From Guadua angustifolia (taxonomy: Eukaryota; Streptophyta; Magnoliopsida; Poales; Poaceae), in contig CM070508.1 in assembly GCA_036346375.1 (NCBI GenBank), positions 41,312,862 through 41,376,861 on the forward strand: 64,000 bases of DNA, given 5' to 3'. Below the pieces are notes generated by a model. The model was not told where the DNA came from. It was given only the letters and a program-made list of their open reading frames with translations, and ran no database searches. Position 1 is the stretch's first letter. Each line of letters begins with the position of its first letter. A program made the translations under genes and the position numbers. Below are positions 52,922-63,949 of this stretch, in pieces.

Positions 52922-55900
52922 TTCGCCGATCAAACTCGCTGTGGTTCTCATCTTTCCAGTATCCGCACGGTGGCAGCCTGCTTCTCTGGCCACCGTCGCT
53001 GCTCTGGTGGTCGCCGCCGTCGCGAAGGACCTCCCCAGCCGAGCTCTTCTCCCTGCGCCTCACCCTCGCCGCAGCCTCCAGCGTGAGCCAGCCAACCCTC
53101 GCCATCACCATTGTTGCTTCCGTGGAGCTCTATGGTAAGAGAGGGCACACCTCAAGTATTTGTGCATTCTGGCTTATCATATGCAACACCGTAGCTCAGT
53201 GGTTTAGCCCTCGCACCTGGTTCAGCATATCTCGAGTTCGAATCCCACCCAGCCGATTTTTATTTTTATTTTTGCTCAATTTATTTCAATCTATCATATC
53301 TTTTGCTAGGGAAGTCCAAATGAAGCAAACTCACTTTCTAAATTTGAGTTATGGAATAAGAAATTGGAATCTGTAATAAAAAGTTATATGTTACTTGCAG
53401 TAAAATTATTCAAATTGAATTGGAACAAAAGTCCCTTTTAGGTGATATGAAGGAACTATATAATTCCTAGCTCCATAAATCATGAAATAAATCAAACATG
53501 TTCCTGCAACCTCAGATAACCCATATCTATGAAAGCATTTAGATTCAAATGTATTTTGTATCAAATATTGATTGTGCAAAGCCTTAATAACATGCAAGAT
53601 TCAAATGGTTAAAATATGGATCAAATGAGCTCAAAACATGGTGGAACCAGTTTAGTTGCATTCCTGGGATTGCATAGATCATAAGTATACAAAAATATTT
53701 AGATTTTACCTTAGTTTGCACTATTTGCTCGTTAGTCGAACATGCAATCGGTAAAATGAACAAATGGCCAAAACTTTCGTAAAAGAACCTCAAACTCAAT
53801 GAAATCAAATCTTATGACCTTAAAATGGTATGTCCTTACTTGCTGTGTAAAAATGGTATCATTTTGAACAATTTTGAGTTAGACCGTATTAAGCCTCAAT
53901 GAACATTTGTATGAAAAACATCTCTAAAGAAAGTGAAAAATCACGGAACCAACTTTAAAACACTCTTAGGGGTGCTCCCAGCTTACAACTGAAAAATGGT
54001 TAGATTATACCATAAGGTGCAGTCGCAAACGAGAAAGAAAAACTGGACCATAACTACGCAAATAGCGTGGTCATATAAGCCTTTTTGGCAACCTATAAAA
54101 TATCATGTACAAATGCTAAATAGTGAAATAATGGTTCCTTAACATTATATGATATTTATACTACCATAATATGAAAAAACATTTCATTTATAACCTTCTT
54201 TGCATATAAAACTAGTTGCCGTAAATACCTTAAGTGACCACAATTGCACCAAAACCATAATACTTAAGCCTTTTCGGCAATCCGTAAAGTATCTCGTCTA
54301 AATGCAAATTTAAAGGAAAATGGTGCAGAAATGTTTATTAGTATATAGAATACCATATTCTAGAAAAATTTATCCATTATAACTTGCTTTGAATCTAAAT
54401 CCTACTAAGGCAAAAGCCCTAATCAATCACAATCTGTGCAGTTTTAGAAACACTTAACCACATTCGGTGGCTTGTAAAACTACACGGCCAAACATAAAAT
54501 TTTGGGGAAATGGTATAGAATCATACCCCAGTATATGGATAACCAAAATATAAAAAAACATCTTAATTACAGCTTGCTTAACATATAAAATTTGTTAGAG
54601 CAAACACCCTAAATGATAACGTTACTAGAACTTTATCGTATGGCCGAATGAAATCGAAAATCTTAAATCTAAACATCGGCGATGAAAGAATTGTCTCATA
54701 ACTGAGTAGAATCAACCAATAACTTACGATTCTAGATCCAACATGTAGAAGATACCCCCTATGCATAAACACTTAAGGCTAAGCACTATTCATGCATAGT
54801 ACCATAACTAGTGACTTCTTTCCACTAAACCAAATATTTTTTTTGCATCTTGAATTCGACATTTTAAATGTTGAAATACATAAATCTAGCCTCTTGAGCT
54901 CATAAACAACCTCATGTAAGCTCATAACTAAAGCTTTTGTAATCATCAAGCGAAAGTAATACATTCATGCCGAAGGGCCTTATATACATTTAGTATTAAC
55001 GAAGTCATTACGTAAATGATAATTTGGAAACTCAAAATCATCATGCTCTTATTGACAAGTTTAAATGTGGTTCTTACATCTGATTTCTTTTGCCCCATTT
55101 GATACGGTGTTATTTGCTTTTGTCTCGGTCCTTATTATTCGGCGCTTAGACGACGGTATTTCGGATTCGGTTTTTAACAACCTCGACTACGATCCGGATT
55201 ACATCCCCGACGAAGAGCAACCAGGCAAGCACCCTCCTTTGACCATTTTGATCCCATATTTGCAAAGTTATGTTGTTTTATCAAACTATATGCATGCGTG
55301 TATGTTATAAACTGCTATGTTGTGGGAATCGGTAGCTAAATCCACTTGTATGCATTACCTTTACCTTATCATTTGAACTCTTGCCATTGTAACCTAGTAT
55401 TGGATTAGACAATACTTATTGTCACTTGGGTAAAACTTGCAAACTTACCCTATGTATTGCTTAGACATGCTCATTAGAACAACTTTTAAAATGATGGGAG
55501 ATGTTGCAACTACTTTGAGCAAACCTTGTTTAAATGGATGGAACCACGGTATGGTTTCCTGTTAAATTGATAGAAATCCAACTCAAATTTATGATTTAGA
55601 CGCGGGCGAGTTATTACTTAACTTGAGGCGTGAAAAGGACCTCACGCGTAGATAGGGGGAGACTCTCGCCTGGGTCAGTTAAGGACCGAACTTGATGCTA
55701 TCACGTAAGTGATTTCGTACTACCACAAGTGCTGGTATGGGACAGCCTTGACCTACTAAGTTATATAGATTTAGCTTTGCACATTGGTAGGCCGAAGTAG
55801 TATGGACGATCCGACGGACTGGTGTCGTTGTAGGTGCTCCCTTCACCGAGGTGTTGGGGCCCAAGCATTCCAATACAACGGTGCATGCCTTGCCATGGGG

Positions 55901-56594
55901 AGCGGACCCGATGGGGCACCATCGTCTAGCACAACACTTGTTGGTCCTGGTCTCCTGAACTGTGGCAAGGATTTAACATCCCGTCGCTGGTGCAAAGCTA
56001 GGTCTATGTAATGTAACGATTATGTATGATCTCCTTGCCGACATACCAAAGGAAGTGTGTCATATGGCCTAGCAAAGAAGGTTGATCATTGCTTGTGGGA
56101 AAAGCTGTACACTCTCTACAGAGAATTAAAATCTAATTAATTAGCCGTGCTCGCGGTCATGAGCAAGCGTCAAGTATAGTCTTTGTGTTTTTGCCAAAAC
56201 TTTTGGAAATGGTGTTGAGTTGGTATGGAAAACTTTGGGAGCCAATGGTGGCTGTTTTTACTTGTCATTTGCAGCCAAGGAGGGCTGTGAAATGTTGTAT
56301 ATGAATTCTACTTACTGTTATATAACTTCTTATTCAAAGCTCTTTACAATTTCGATGCCATTTCATGAAATGTTTACATGCAAACAAAATCTGCCTTATG
56401 CTGAAATGAGACTAGTATAGAACCTTGTATTCCTTGTTCTAGCTTGCATTTACTTTATTTCCATACACTAAAGTCTTGCGAGTACATACGTGTACTTATG
56501 GTTGCTTAATCTAAATAATATAGACGAAGGTACGGAAGAGTGCCCTGACGACTCATACTTTGCTCCGGGGTTCGACGATTATGTTGATGGATAA
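52922..56594 (+). CDS. Predicted spliced acidic micro-ORF in gypsy II 5' LTR
   Basis: Exon 0 is 52922-53134, after GCGTGCAG and ending CTCTATG|GTAAGA; its frame is open throughout. Exon 1 is 55150-55224 (75 bp), GCTTAG to ACCAG|GCAAGC, reading DGISDSVFNNLDYDPDYI then PDEEQP. Exon 2 is 56524-56594 (71 bp) after AATATAG, reading DEGTEECPDDSYFAPGFDDY then VDG and TAA. All joins keep frame (G|AC at both junctions). Intron 1 is 2015 bp and intron 2 is 1299 bp with a GC donor. No Met lies in phase in exon 0 and an in-frame TGA precedes the upstream donor (about 52850), so the start is unresolved. Inference from pattern. Confidence 0.45.
53184..53275 (+). mobile_element. tRNA-derived SINE-like insert
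   Basis: Box A-like TAGCTCAGTGGT (53192-53203) and box B-like GAGTTCGAATCC (53234-53245), 30 bp apart, followed by AGCCGATTTTTATTTTTATTTTT. The stems of a functional tRNA do not form around box B, so this is a SINE head or tRNA pseudogene with a T-rich tail, not a tRNA gene. Confidence 0.5.
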
Positions 56595-56999
56595 ACTTGG
56601 GCTTTTCGAAGTCGGTTGCCTATGCGTTACGGATGGGCATACTGCTTTCCTACTTTTGGTATATGCTTTGTTTCCGCTGCAATTTACTTTTGGACTTGTA
56701 TTATTTGGCCGGTTGGCCATTACTTGTAATAGTTATAGTTTATGTTTGTACTATTCCAATGGCTTAGAATCATGTGTATGTGTTGCGATACATCTCGAAT
56801 GCAGGATATGTGGGTGCTAGGCGTTGATCTTGGGAACTAGCACTAGACACATATCCGGGCCCTCTAGAAATAGAATCGGTTCCCTCCCTAAGACTAGTTG
56901 AGGACAGTGAGCATACACGGAATCCGTGTATGGGAGTCACATCTAGCCCCACTTACGGGATGGATTCTGATTCGTATTTCCGGGGGTGCTCACTAGAGG

Positions 57000-57011
57000 T
57001 GGTATCAGAGC
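57000..57011 (+). other. Gypsy II primer-binding site
   Basis: TGGTATCAGAGC, followed by CCATACGACTGTAGG as in gypsy I. Confidence 0.85.
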
Positions 57012-57679
57012 CCATACGACTGTAGGAAAAGCCTTAGTTAGCATGGTCGATAGTTAAGGACAAAACTTTCTCTCAAAAGATTTTTTTCGGGTATAAAAGC
57101 TTATTTGTGAAAATGTAGAATGCTATCCTTATCTCTTCCATAGGTTTTCCTTCTCATCCTACCTTTCAAAAAGACTTTGATCTCATCTCAAACTTCAAAG
57201 AATTGGTTTGCTAGGAAAATAACATCATGAAACTTTGCTCTACTTCTTATGCCTTTCAAAAATTGATGAGGACTAAGTTTCAAAGTCATAAAAGCCAAGG
57301 TTTTGAACTCTAAAATTCAAAAGGACCAGCATAGAGCTCCCTAACCTCACCTTGTTCTGTACCATCTCCTTTGGAGGCAAAAATTTTTATAAACATACCT
57401 TGGTTCAAAGTTTAGATAGGCCGAAAATAGATGCAAGGTTAAAGAAAAATAGGCTATTGTTTTTTTGGCTTAAAGACATAGAAAATTTTCACTAAAATTC
57501 TAGAATGAGTCATCCCTGGGTTGAGACTAAGCCTGTAGGATTTCGTGAAATTCCGACTTAAGGAACAAGGGTTGCAACTTAAAAAGGGGTAGTATGCGCA
57601 GAATAGTTATTCTGGACAGAACCCCACTTCTTCAATTTTGTAGGTAGATTTGGCAATGCAAAAATTTTGAAAATTTTTC
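57012..57679 (+). other. Gypsy II internal remnant
   Basis: No coding domain. Sequence is CT-rich, then AT-rich with AAAATTTTTCC words typical of gypsy leaders and U3. Gag and pol are completely absent, so the element depends on others or has lost its core. Confidence 0.6.
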
Positions 57680-60600
57680 CATGGGTGAATAGCTCTTCCA
57701 GGAAGGTACCCAAAAATTTTTGCAATTTTATCAGCTATAAAATTTCATATGTTACTTGCAGAAAAATATTTTTATTAGAGTTTGAAGTAAAGTCTCCTTG
57801 TAGGTGATATGAAGTAACTATATATTTCATAGTTCCATAAATCATGAAATACATCACAAAGGTTCCTGCAAACCTAGATGCTCCATTTCTGTAAAAAGAT
57901 TTTGAATTGAATGTATTTTGCATCAAAAATTGATTGTTTAAAAACCTTACTAACATGCAAGATTCAAATGGTTAAAATATGGATCAAATGAGCTCAAAAT
58001 TTAGAGAAACCAGTTATCTATACTCCTACGATTGTATGGATCATATATATGAAAAAATATTTAGATTTAACTTTGGTTTCAGCTATTTTCTCGTTGTCCG
58101 AACATGCAATCGGCAAAATGTTCAAATGGCCGAAACTTTCACAAACGAACCTTGAACTCAACGAAACCAAACCTCATGACCTTATAATGTTATATCCTTA
58201 CTTTATGTGCAAAAATGGTATCATTTTGAACAATTTAGAGTTAGGCCTTATTAAGCCCTAATGATCATTTATATGAAAAAAATCTCAAATAAATGTGAAA
58301 TATCACAGAACTAACTTTAAAACACTCTTAGGGATTTCCCCTACTAATATCTGAAAAATGGTTAGATTATCCCTTAAGGTGCAGCCGCAATAGCTAAAAG
58401 AAAACTAGACCGTAACTACGCAAACAACATGGTCATATAAGCCTTTCCGGCAACCTGTAAAATATCTTATATAAATGAAAAACAGTGAAATAATAGCATA
58501 GTAACATTCTATGATATATATACTACCATATTAGAAAAAAATATCTTAATTATAACTTGCTTTGAATCTAAATCCTACTAAAGCAATAACCCTAAACGAT
58601 CACAAACTACACAGTTTCAGAAACACTTAAGCACTTTCGATGGCTTGTAAAACTACCCGGGTAAACATAAATTTTGGGGAAAATGGTCCAGAAAGATGCC
58701 CCAGTATATGGACAACCAAAATATAGAAAAACATCTCAGTTACAATTTGTTTTTCATATAAAGTTCGTTAGAGCAAACACCCTAAATGATAATGTTGCTA
58801 GAGCTTTATTGTATGGCCGGTTGAGCCCGGAAGTCTTAAACCGAAACATCTATAATGCAAGAATCGTCCCGTAACCAAGTAGTATCGACCAATAACTTTA
58901 AATTCCAAATCCAACATGTAGAAATCACTCCCATGCATGAACATTTAAAGCTAAGTATCAATTAAGCAAAACCTTTCAACTACTGTTTACTTTTATCAAT
59001 CCAAATGATTTTAGCATCTAGAATCCGAAGTTATAAATACAAAGATACATAATTCTAGCCTCTTGAATTTGTAAATAACCTTAGCTATGACTATAACTAC
59101 AGCTTCTTATAATAAGGATGAAAGTAACACATTCATGAAATGGGCTCACATAAGCAAAGTAATAAAGCGTAATTTTCAGCAAATTAATAATTGTGTATAA
59201 TTCCATTGAATGCCGTTTTTCCAAATAAATGAACTCCGATAATCTCCTTTATTGCTGAACTTTGTATATAACTTCTTGAAGTTCATCTCGTTCATTTCTC
59301 ATGCTCGTACATGCACATTTACATCAATGGCATCATTCTAATTTTGCATCATTGCATTCGTTTAGAGCCCGACATACTGGAGAGCAACGAGGTTGACCCG
59401 GTGACCGTGAGTGAGGAGAACTTTGAGGAGGAACCAGCTGCTACACAAGGCAAGCATCGAGCATATTTCTCCTATATTTTGGATCAATGTTACTTATATT
59501 ATGATATTATGCATGTGGGCTTTTATGTTATATATCTATGTTGCGAATAGCTCCTAATTGTTGCATTTCCCTTCCTTGATATTGTTTACCATACACCTTG
59601 ATAACTCTTAGCATGGGTAGTTTGTCTTATGCTAATGGTCGCGTTAGATGCTTAGCCATGCTCTAGGTCTTGGTATAGAATCCGGGAATTGGGATGGTCT
59701 TTTCTTTGTAGCAATTGGTAGTTATCGCGGGATGGTACGGGTTTAAAACATGGTAATTGGAAAGAATGTGGGTCCATTCATGATAATTTGAAAGACTTGC
59801 TTAAAAGATGAATGTGCGAGACTTGGGCGGGTAGTTGGGGTTATTTGAGAATGGAGTCTCAGATGCCATAGGCCCGCTTGAGTCGATTAAGGACCGATCG
59901 TTGGTGCCGTTGTCTTAAGCACTTTCCGTACTAACCACATATCCATATATGGGATGGATGAGCTAAGTACCATAAGTTTCCCGGATCAATTGACTTGTGG
60001 GTTTGGTGTGTGGGTGAGGTGCCTAGGGGTGTCCCCGGTGGACCTAGTCATCTCCGCACATTGGACACAAGCACAAATGTTTGGGGTGAGTATGCGAAAG
60101 GTTGTCATGTGAACCATCGCTTGCTATCGACGGGTGGTATGGTCGGTGGTCTCGTGTCATGTGGGTAAAGATGTACCCCCCTGCAGGATGTAAGAACTAT
60201 TCGAATAGCCGCGCTCTCGGTTATGGCAAAGCTTAATGTTCATTGGACATCATCGTAGTGTCACGTGTTGTTTTATGATGAGCTTGGAAGGTGAAACATG
60301 ATGGTCTCATGCGGGATGTTTGGGGTATGTGCTAGCTGTCCATAGAAGTCGAATAGGACTAAGATTGCTTACACATTACTCTCTAGTTGTTAAGTTATGC
60401 TTTTCGCAAATACTACTTAACTTGTGGCCTTTCATGTCCTTGCTACAACCATATGCATTATCCTTGTACTTTATGGTCCCTGTAAGACTTGCGAGTACCT
60501 TCGTACTCATGTGTTTGTTGTTGGAGTTTTGCAGATGAGAATGAGGTCGTGTATGGCTATTTTTACCCCGCCGATGTCGGCGAAGGGGATGAGTAGTCGA

Positions 60601-61107
60601 TGGTTGGACAAGATAGCGATAGGGGTGCCTTATGGTCAATGGTGCCACTATTATTTTGCTTTTATGATGATTATATCCGCTGCGTACTCTATGTGTAATT
60701 CGCTAGTTAAACCATGGATAGTTTCTAGCTAATGATCTTTGGTTGAGAGCATATAGAGACTTATCGTTGTATGCTTCCCAAGTTTAATTCAGATTTGGTA
60801 TACTTATGTATGAGACTTGTAATATGTTGAAGACATGTAATTCACATTTAAACTTGCACTCTCTATGTATTGTGTGATGATAGAGATGTTGTGCAACGGT
60901 ATGTGTGTTGATCTTGGGCATTGTCTTGAGACACATACCGGGGACTACCGGAGTTGCTTTTGTTTTAATTGAGATTGTGGCTGTGTTGTTTGTCATATAG
61001 ATGTGAATTAACATGTGCCTAGCTCTTGTGTGAGCGCATGTTAGCTCTCATCTAAATGGGCAGCCGACCGCTCGATTAAACCAAGTGCAACTTGGGCGGT
61101 TCTCACA
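57680..61107 (+). repeat. Gypsy II 3' LTR, 5' portion missing
   Basis: Parallels copy b from about 53370: for example AACATGCAAGATTCAAATGG and the following 25 bases are identical at 53590 and 57951. It lacks the GC-rich leader and U3 start. It ends TTCTCACA, followed by ACGAG. Confidence 0.7.
59366..60596 (+). pseudogene. Acidic micro-ORF exons 1 and 2 of the gypsy II 3' LTR
   Basis: Exon 1 is 59366-59449 (84 bp) between CGTTTAG and CACAAG|GCAAGC; it reads PDILESNEVDPVTVSEENFE then EEPAATQ. Exon 2 is 60535-60596 (62 bp) after TTTTGCAG; it reads DENEVVYGYFYPADVGEGDE then TAG. The join is in frame (CAA G|AT GAG). The peptide differs strongly from the 5' copy but keeps the acidity, the phase, a length divisible by three and the Y/F-F-x-P/A-D/G motif of exon 2. 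The leader exon is missing, hence pseudogene. Confidence 0.45.
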
Positions 61108-61802
61108 ACGAGGTGCATACTGGAGTTGAACAGATATTCTGGAATAGAACCTTGCAGCATATTTTGGTTGAGATGGCTAAAAAGGGAAAAAGAGACATAT
61201 GAATGAGTGATAGCCAGGTAATAAATATAATTAGCAAGAAATTGATTTTACTAATGGTACTCACGAGTGTTCTGCATTAAGTAGCTGGTCCAATCCAGTT
61301 CCGTTGTCCCTGGAGTTTGGGAGAGGTCCAGTCAATTGGTTATCAGCTAGGTCTAGATATATAACATTGGAGAGCTTGCCCAACGAGGGTGGGATGCTGC
61401 CCGTGAATTTGTTCGAGTTCAGAGCACTGTGGATAGACATGGAATCAAGATATCATATTGAGATCCAACAGACAGAGACATCTTGCAAACAAAACATTGA
61501 AATGTTGAAAGGAAAAGCAATAATCTTACAAGAATATGAGGTTTGACAGGCTGCCTAATTCGCTTGGAATAGTACCACTGAAACTGCAACCTACTAATAC
61601 TCTACAAAATAATTTAAGTTACACCGAAGATAGTAAGTCAGTAGTTTAGGGTGGAAACTAAAGATTGAACAGTTCATATGTAGAGCACGGCCTCCTTTGT
61701 TCAGTAATGGAAACTGTTGCAACTTACAACCATTCAAGCTGAACCAACTTCTCAATAGTAGCTGTTAGTGGACCACCAAGGCCTCTATTTGAGGATAGAT
61801 CC
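61108..61802 (-). pseudogene. LRR receptor-kinase, copy 2, N-terminal side
   Basis: Minus-strand exons: 61802-61728 (DLSSNRGLGGPLTATIEKLV), 61601-61530 (72 bp, VLVGCSFSGTIPSELGSLSN), 61426-61265 (162 bp, LNSNKFTGSIPPSLGKLSNV, DLADNQLTGPLPNSRDN) and 61176-61108 (LNQNMLQGSIPEYLFNSSMH, cut by gypsy II and completed at 48225-48215). All borders are GT/AG and the repeats are canonical. No signal peptide exon is visible; a solo LTR lies 60 bp upstream of the first exon. The reading frame is intact here, unlike copy 1. Confidence 0.88.
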
Positions 61803-61864
61803 CTGCAGTGCATTCATCTGTCAGGGATTCAATGTCCTAATATTACTTTCTTGCCTAATCATAA

Positions 61865-62112
61865 TGTAACACCCTGGCCCAAAATCCGCTCGAAGCCTAG
61901 GTCATTGTGGGGCAGGCCCAAACATGCATAACACCACGCTTACACTTTCGTTTTCGCTTTGTGCAAAAGGGTTAACCTGAAAGTGCTATGTTTGGATCCA
62001 ACAAGCATTATATACTACTACAAACACTTTAGACAAGCAATGTGGTACCTAATCCTACCACCGCTCCACATGGGCCACACGGGCCTTTACATTAGTAGGC
62101 TGGGGTATTACA
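61865..62112. mobile_element. 248-bp solo LTR
   Basis: TGTAACACCCTGGCCC to CTGGGGTATTACA, with TG...CA ends and a perfect 5-bp duplication CATAA (61860-61864, 62113-62117). The ends are imperfectly inverted over about 15 bp. No internal sequence. A solo LTR formed by LTR-LTR recombination is the simplest reading. A 5-bp-TSD MITE is the alternative. Confidence 0.8.
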
Positions 62113-62128
62113 CATAAAATAGGGAAAG

Positions 62129-63949
62129 TGTTGGAGAGTAGAGTACGAGTCATGTGCGACTCGGAATCATATTAGGATAGGTTAGGACTCAAGTTTTAAG
62201 GATATATTCGAGAGTTAAGAGATAAATTCAAGATTGAGTTTGAATGTAATTCAATTATGATTGACACTATAAATAAAAGGTGTGGGATCCTATGGGACAC
62301 ACATACGAACACACAATAATTCCTCAAATTGCTACATGTTATGAGAGCCAAACCCTAAATCATACCTATGAGCCGCAGCTACCTTCAATCCCACCATCGA
62401 TCCTAATCTGCTCCAATCCGTTGCTACCATCCACCGCAATTCATCTCAGGGGCAACGCGTCGCCAGCATCACCCCGCCCGGGCGGGCAGGCCACCGGTGC
62501 CGCCTAGCCCTAGGTGGGCAGACCACATCGCCGCCTGCTCAGGATCTCAACAAGTGGGATGCTGCTACAGCTCACGGGCACCATCATTGCACCGTGGACA
62601 GAGCCGCGGCTGCCTCAGCACAGGGCTAGGCCACCGCCATCATCAAAGATGACGTGTGCATGGTGGAGGAAGCAGAGGCCGGGGATGAGAGGAAGTCGTT
62701 GTCATTGGAGAGGTAGAGAAGACTGAGGCATTAGGGAGGCAAGGGATGAGAAGAGAAGTGCGATTACTGGGAGTTGTTGGTGGGGAGTGATGTGGAGAGG
62801 ATAAGAAAGAAAGGAGAGATAAGAGATAAGGGAGCCGGCTAAGAAGGAAAAAAGAGAAGAGAGAGGAAAAGAAAAGGAAAAAATAGAGGGAAGGAAAAAA
62901 AAGGAAAAAAGAGAAAGAGAAACAGAAAAAAGGGTGCTCATGTGCTGTGCTACTGCAAGGAGAGAGAGGTGTGCTACATGTGCTCTGTAGAGGGAGAGAA
63001 ATTTGTAAGGAGAGAGAGATTGGGCAGTGTTTTTTGGCTACTTGGTTAGGTACACAAGGAGGTGTGCCAGAGGTGTTAATTGCTAATTTGTGTGGTTCGA
63101 AGTTGCTATAGAGGTGATGTTGGACGTGTGGTGATGATGGTATTGGTAAAGGAAGTAGGAGCTGGTGGTAGCTTCAGTAGAGGCTATGGCTATGGTGTGG
63201 GTGATCTCTGTCTAGATGTTTATGTGCTGGTGGAGAGATGTGGATATGTGCTGGTAAATGGCGAAGGTCAAGGTAGTCAGAGGTATGTGAGGAGAGGTGG
63301 TGGAAGCCAAGGTGGTTGGAGGTACATTAGGAGAGGAGGTGGAGGCATGGGTGGTCGGGGGCTAGAGGAGGAGACGGTGAAGACCAATACTTAAAGCGTT
63401 TGAGTAGTGGAGGAGACCAAGACTGTGAGTGTAATGAAGAAGGCGAAGGACTTGATGTTGGTTAAGGCGTGGTTTAGGCGATGATCATAGCAGGTGCTAT
63501 GTGGTGTAGGTGAAGGCGGGGAAGGCACTTGGAGGTTACATTCATGTGACAGTGTTGGAGAAGGAAACGATAAGGCAAGGACGACGGTTTTGGAGGTGGT
63601 GGTGATCACAGCATCAGAGGTAGCTTTCAATGTCAAAGGTGGACGTTATGGTGGTGATATTCGTCCTCGTATTGGTAGTTCAGCAAAAGTAATTGTCTTG
63701 AGAGGGAGTATTGCATTATGTAACAAGATAGCTATAGTTGTATCTTATGCCCATCTTAAGGGGGAGTGTTGGAGAGTATGTCCGAGTCATGTACGACTAG
63801 GAGTCATATTAGAGATAGGTTAGTATTCAAGTTATTCATAATTTCGAGATAGAGTTTGGATGTAATTCGGTTTTGACTGACGCTATAAATAAAGGGTATG
63901 GGGACCCTATGAGACACACAAGAACACACAATAATTCCCCAATGCTACA
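62129..63949 (+). mobile_element. 1.8-kb non-autonomous LTR retrotransposon
   Basis: LTRs at 62129-62336 (208 bp) and 63767-63949 (183 bp) both begin TGTTGGAGAGTA and end TGCTACA, with TATAAATAAA boxes. The left LTR is followed by TGTTATGAGAGCC (degenerate tRNA-Met PBS). The right one is preceded by the polypurine tract CTTAAGGGGGAG. The flanking 5-mers are GAAAG and AAAAG, a duplication with one mismatch. The internal 1430 bp has no pol. Confidence 0.82.
62337..63766 (+). other. Internal region of the 1.8-kb element, no recognised gene
   Basis: The first 350 bp is GC-rich with Pro/Arg frames. Next is a purine tract (GAAAGGAGAG, about 62690-63030), then a GGTGGA/GGAGGAGG-rich part whose plus frames read as Gly/Arg/Val strings (GGSQGGWRYIRRGGGGMGG near 63290). 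The Gly-rich frame of 104 codons has no motif that I can assign and may be compositional. Confidence 0.5.

Larger units (their letters stand above)
49285..56994 (+). repeat. Gypsy II LTR copy b (5' LTR, with nested TR-GAG)
   Basis: TGTAACACCC at 49285 to GGTGCTCACTA before the PBS. It contains AT-rich U3, GC-rich leader, the nested element (50632-52657), a SINE-like insert (53184-53275), and three micro-ORF exons (52922-53134, 55150-55224, 56524-56594). From about 53370 it parallels 57720 onward. Without the nested element it is about 5.7 kb. Confidence 0.65.
48226..61107 (+). mobile_element. Gypsy II: non-coding Tekay-like LTR element inserted in an LRR exon
   Basis: Starts TGTCACAGCCCC at 48226, ends TTCTCACA at 61107, and is flanked by ACGAG (48221-48225, 61108-61112). 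With one ACGAG removed, the LRR exon on both sides joins in frame. Inside are long LTR-like regions on each side of a PBS at 57000-57011 and only about 670 bp of non-coding internal sequence. The left side holds an extra partial LTR (48226-49284) and a nested TR-GAG element. The two LTR regions share blocks of 40-50 identical bases but are only moderately similar overall, so the insertion is old or the unit recombined with a relative. Confidence 0.8.

Noticed and set aside
53184..53260. Functional tRNA gene
   Set aside because: Box A and box B exist, but the T-arm stem and acceptor stem do not pair.
52879..53376. 165-codon frame starting at 52879 as an independent gene
   Set aside because: Its first codon is TTG, its beginning lies in a likely leader intron, and it reads past the GTAAGA donor into the SINE-like insert. 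Only the part 52922-53134 is used, as exon 0 of the micro-ORF.
62702..62941. Minus-strand frame resembling a membrane protein (Phe/Leu/Ser-rich)
   Set aside because: It is simply the complement of a purine tract inside a retroelement.
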